Shown here piece after piece: positions 5,803 through 8,026 of a DNA stretch of 8,026 nucleotides. A program made the position numbers and the translations under genes. Location: NCBI GenBank assembly GCA_021323255.1, contig JAJTCL010000192.1, positions 1 to 8,026 of the forward strand. Reading direction: 5' to 3'. Position 1 is the stretch's first letter. Each line of letters begins with the position of its first letter. The notes under the pieces were generated by a model. It saw only the letters and a list, made by a program, of their open reading frames with translations, made no database searches and was not told where the DNA came from. This DNA comes from Propionibacteriaceae bacterium. Lineage in GTDB: Bacteria > Actinomycetota > Actinomycetes > Propionibacteriales > Propionibacteriaceae.

Positions 5803-6309
5803 TCAGCGCGATCGTGCAGTGTCCTCCGCGAGGATGGCGTCGATCTGGCCGACAGCCTCCTTCAGGCCTTCCTCCATGCCCATCGCCAGTACCTGTTCCA
5901 TCGCCTCGGCACTGGGGAAAATGCTCTCGATCGACATCCGGGTGCGCCTGCCGCCGATGTCCTCGATGGTCACTCGGGCGGAGTTCAGCGGCAAGTCGGT
6001 GTTCGGCGTGCCGTCGTCGTTGGCAAAGCCGTCGTTGAAGACCAGCCGATGCGGTGGCTCGGCCTCCAGGATCTCCCAGTAACCCTTGGACTGATCCCCC
6101 TCGGGCCCGGTCATGTGGTACTCGACGCGGCCACCAGGATGGAGATCATGGGACGTCACCGTGGCGGGATAAGTCGGCGGTCCCCACCATCGCTCCAGCT
6201 GGCGAGGGTCGTCCCAGAGCTGCCAGACCCGCTCCGTGGGGGCATCGAACTCAGCTGCGAGAGTCATGGACAGGGCTTCGGTGTCCTTCTGGACTGAGGT
6301 GATAGTCAT
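5803..6309 (-). CDS. SRPBCC/AHSA1-like ligand-binding-fold protein
   Basis: A 168-aa soluble protein of the SRPBCC (START-like) superfamily, AHSA1/CalC type. The family opening is clear: an N-terminal strand, then 'FDAPTERVWQLWDDPRQLERWWGPP'. The middle 'PGGRVEYHMTGPEG...YWEILEAEPPHRLVF' and the long C-terminal helix 'MGMEEGLKEAVGQIDAILAE' complete the helix-grip fold. Such proteins bind hydrophobic ligands; no catalytic motif or substrate can be assigned. Its ATG overlaps the arsR stop (ATGA, 6306-6309), with an AGAAGGA-type ribosome-binding site inside the end of arsR, so the two are co-transcribed and coupled. ArsR-SRPBCC pairs are very common in actinobacteria, and the usual inference is that the regulator controls the pair and perhaps senses the same ligand. 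This is not demonstrated here. Confidence 0.88.
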   Translation of the reverse strand: MTITSVQKDTEALSMTLAAEFDAPTERVWQLWDDPRQLERWWGPPTYPATVTSHDLHPGGRVEYHMTGPEGDQSKGYWEILEAEPPHRLVFNDGFANDDGTPNTDLPLNSARVTIEDIGGRRTRMSIESIFPSAEAMEQVLAMGMEEGLKEAVGQIDAILAEDTARSR

Positions 6310-6644
6310 TGATCCTTCTCCTTCGTGTCGGTAACCAGTTCGGCCATGCGGTCGATCCGTCCTTGCCAGAGCTCCTGGTAGCGGTCGAGCAGGCTCCGGG
6401 CAACCAGGAGGCCCTCCAGGTTGGTACGGACCACCTTGCGCCGGCCGATCCGCTCCTTGGTGATCAGGTGAGCCCGCTCCAGGATGGCGATGTGCTTCTG
6501 CACCGCGGCGAAGCTCATCGGGTAGTGGTCTGCCAACTCGGCGACGCCCTCGTTCCCCTCGATCGCGCGGCGCACGATGTCGCGGCGCGTCGCATCCGCC
6601 AGCGCGCCGAACATGCGGTCATAGTCGGGTCGGGCGATCTGCAT
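6306..6644 (-). CDS. ArsR-family winged-helix transcriptional repressor
   Basis: A 112-aa DNA-binding protein with an ArsR winged helix. 'MFGALADATRRDIVRR' (helix 1-2 signature) leads to the helix-turn-helix 'VAELADHYPMSFAAVQKHIAILERAHLI' and the wing 'TKERIGRRKVVRTN'. There is no cysteine anywhere in the protein, so it cannot be a thiolate arsenic or metal sensor; it belongs with the regulators paired with SRPBCC proteins. The ATG at 6644 is chosen rather than the in-frame TTG three codons upstream (6653), because that TTG lies at the edge of the -10 box and the predicted transcription start falls at or just before 6644. No Shine-Dalgarno precedes the ATG, in line with a leaderless message. 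It likely represses itself through the inverted repeat over its promoter. It ends in a 4-bp overlap with the SRPBCC gene. Confidence 0.92.
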   Translation of the reverse strand: MQIARPDYDRMFGALADATRRDIVRRAIEGNEGVAELADHYPMSFAAVQKHIAILERAHLITKERIGRRKVVRTNLEGLLVARSLLDRYQELWQGRIDRMAELVTDTKEKDQ

Positions 6645-6670
6645 TTGATACAACCGTATGGTTGTACCAA
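6645..6670. promoter_or_regulatory. ArsR operator (inverted repeat)
   Basis: The core TACAACC (6649-6655) - GTAT - GGTTGTA (6660-6666) is a perfect 7-bp inverted repeat. One mismatched pair (6648/6667) further out, TTG (6645-6647) mirrors CAA (6668-6670), giving 10 of 11 matching pairs per half. It covers the -10 box and the predicted start of transcription of arsR, the expected place for a steric autorepressor of the ArsR family. Binding by this protein is inferred. Confidence 0.75.
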
Positions 6671-6681
6671 GAATCTGTCAA
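6653..6681 (-). promoter_or_regulatory. arsR promoter, probably leaderless
   Basis: On the minus strand a perfect TTGACA (6676-6681) is followed after exactly 17 bp by TACGGT (6653-6658), matching actinobacterial TANNNT. Transcription 7-9 nt after the -10 box would begin at 6644-6646, at or within two bases of the ATG. The -35 box begins 8 bp past the stop of the preceding dehydrogenase gene. Confidence 0.75.
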
Positions 6682-6689
6682 CAGGCCCG

Positions 6690-8026
6690 TTAGGCTCGGC
6701 CAACCTTTTTCAATATTCGCAACAGTCCTGTCATGGCCGAGGTAAAGGACTTGCCGTCCAAACCATGGCCCGGAGCGAGGGTAATCCCAGTCTGGGTGGC
6801 AACTGCCTGGACGTCGACGAACCGCCGGATGCCGTCTTGTCCTTGGCGTCGACCGAGGCCGGAGTTCTTCATTCCGCCCATCGGTGCATCGATGCTGCCC
6901 AACGTTGCGCCAAAGCCCTCATTGACATTCACTGTGCCGCATTTGATCTTGCTCGCGATGCTTCGCCCGCGATCATGGTCAGAAGTCCATACGCTGGCGT
7001 TGAGGCCATATTCGGAATCATTGGCCCGCGCCACTGCCTCGTCCTCGTCCATGACCGGGTAGACGCTGACCACAGGGCCGAACGTCTCATCGGCGTAGCA
7101 GTCCATTTCGGGCGTCACACCGGTCAGAATGGTCGGCTCGTAGAACAGCTCGCCCAGGTCTTTCCGCCGCCGCCCGCCGGCTAACACGGTGGCTCCTTTG
7201 GCCCGGGCATCCTCGACATGTGCGCTGACTCGCTCCAGATGATCTTGGTTGATCAGGCTGCCCATGTCGTGCTCGAAGTCTCGTGCGTTGCCGAGCCGGA
7301 TCGCCTGGGTGCGCCTGACAAAGTCCAGCGTGAACGCCTCGAAGAGCGGCTCCGCAACGTAAATGCGTTCGGTTGCCAAGCACGTTTGGCCAGCGTTGAT
7401 GAAGGACGCCCGCACCGCGCATTCGGCCGCAGCCGCGACGTCTGCGTCATCTAAGATCAGCATCGGATTCTTGCCGCCGAGCTCCAGCGAACATCCGATC
7501 AGCCGGTCCGCGCACTGGGCGGCCACCATGCGTCCGGTGGCAGTCGACCCCGTGAAACAGATGTAGTCGCTGACGTCGATCAACTCGCGCCCGACAACAA
7601 CGCCGCGTCCGTGTACCACCTGCCAGAGATCCGGTGGCAGCCCGGTTTTGTGCAAGAGTTCGACCGCCGCCAGGGCAATCAGCGGGGTCTTGTGATCAGG
7701 TTTGAGCATGATTGCGTTGCCGGCAACCAGAGCCGCCAGCCCGTCGCAGAATGCGATGGTGAGTGGATGGTTCCATGGCGCGATCACGCCGACCAGACCC
7801 TTCGGAAAGTAGTGCCGGTCGACTCGGGTCAACAGCGGCAGAATCCCGCTGCCACGCTCTGATCGCAGATAGCGGCGCGCTGTACGTCCGTAATATCGAG
7901 CTGTGACCGCAAGATGAAACACCTCTAGGGCGGCACTCAGCCGGTCCTTGCCGTCCGACTGCAGCAGGTCGATGAAGTAATCGCGCTGATCCAAGAGATG
8001 ATCATGAAAATCGAGTAACAGCTGAG
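6690..8026 (-). CDS. gabD2: GabD2-like succinate-semialdehyde dehydrogenase (5' end outside window)
   Basis: An NAD(P)+-dependent aldehyde dehydrogenase, probably oxidising succinate semialdehyde to succinate as in GABA breakdown or variant TCA routes. The frame stays open to the window edge, giving 444 visible residues. Compared with ~520-aa family members about 70 N-terminal residues are missing, so this is a window cut, not a truncation. Visible are 'GVIAPWNHP', the cofactor-binding 'LKPD' (Lys108 of the visible part) and 'FTGSTATG', the general base Glu181 in 'LELGGKNP', nucleophile Cys215 in 'NAGQTC', and 'ETFGPVVSVYPV'. From recall it is colinear with mycobacterial GabD2, including 'DMGSLI' and 'AKGATVLAGG', and this supports the symbol. 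Substrate and cofactor choice are not proven. A TTG at 7994 is an internal Leu codon, not the start, because homology continues upstream. The gene ends 45 bp before arsR, with no clear terminator between. Confidence 0.85.
   Translation of the reverse strand, partial: QLLLDFHDHLLDQRDYFIDLLQSDGKDRLSAALEVFHLAVTARYYGRTARRYLRSERGSGILPLLTRVDRHYFPKGLVGVIAPWNHPLTIAFCDGLAALVAGNAIMLKPDHKTPLIALAAVELLHKTGLPPDLWQVVHGRGVVVGRELIDVSDYICFTGSTATGRMVAAQCADRLIGCSLELGGKNPMLILDDADVAAAAECAVRASFINAGQTCLATERIYVAEPLFEAFTLDFVRRTQAIRLGNARDFEHDMGSLINQDHLERVSAHVEDARAKGATVLAGGRRRKDLGELFYEPTILTGVTPEMDCYADETFGPVVSVYPVMDEDEAVARANDSEYGLNASVWTSDHDRGRSIASKIKCGTVNVNEGFGATLGSIDAPMGGMKNSGLGRRQGQDGIRRFVDVQAVATQTGITLAPGHGLDGKSFTSAMTGLLRILKKVGRA

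Noticed and set aside
6309..7184. A 291-codon plus-strand frame opposite arsR and the dehydrogenase
   Set aside because: It spans two real genes and the arsR promoter on the other strand, and shows no protein-family features.

Overview
The window is GC-rich, tightly packed chromosomal DNA. The protein families (two PspC-domain membrane proteins, PdxS/PdxT, a GMP synthase of actinobacterial type, a GabD2-like aldehyde dehydrogenase), GTG starts, ATGA/GTGA overlaps and apparent leaderless promoters all point to an actinomycete (Actinomycetota). I cannot name a genus. I see no rRNA, tRNA, CRISPR array, insertion sequence or phage gene.

Left arm (1-2254, + strand): a three-gene membrane operon. 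It encodes a 441-aa PspC protein with a LiaF-like C-terminal domain, a 60-aa two-helix membrane protein joined to it by an ATGA overlap, and a 213-aa PspC protein with a long disordered tail. This looks like an actinobacterial envelope-stress module. The histidine kinase and LuxR regulator that often accompany such genes are not in view.

Centre (2255-5730): pdxS and pdxT run on the minus strand, converging on the PspC operon across a strong hairpin (2267-2297). PdxS, the pyridoxal-phosphate synthase, is intact. Its glutaminase partner pdxT is broken: about 45 codons are missing from the middle, and the two remaining parts lie in different frames. Divergent from pdxS is a small TfoX-family gene. 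Its stop lies 3 bp from the stop of guaA (GMP synthase, minus strand). GuaA is full length but has Met where the glutaminase nucleophile motif usually carries Gln.

Right arm (5803-8026, all minus strand): an arsR-SRPBCC gene pair with an ATGA overlap follows a partial GabD2-like semialdehyde dehydrogenase whose start lies beyond the window. The arsR promoter is unusually clear: TTGACA, a 17-bp spacer, TACGGT, and an ATG at the predicted transcription start. A near-perfect inverted repeat covers the -10 element and the start site, as expected for an autorepressed, leaderless operon.

No wholly new system is evident. The points most worth a second look are the broken pdxT beside an intact pdxS, the arsR operator/leaderless promoter, and the PspC operon with its embedded small protein.
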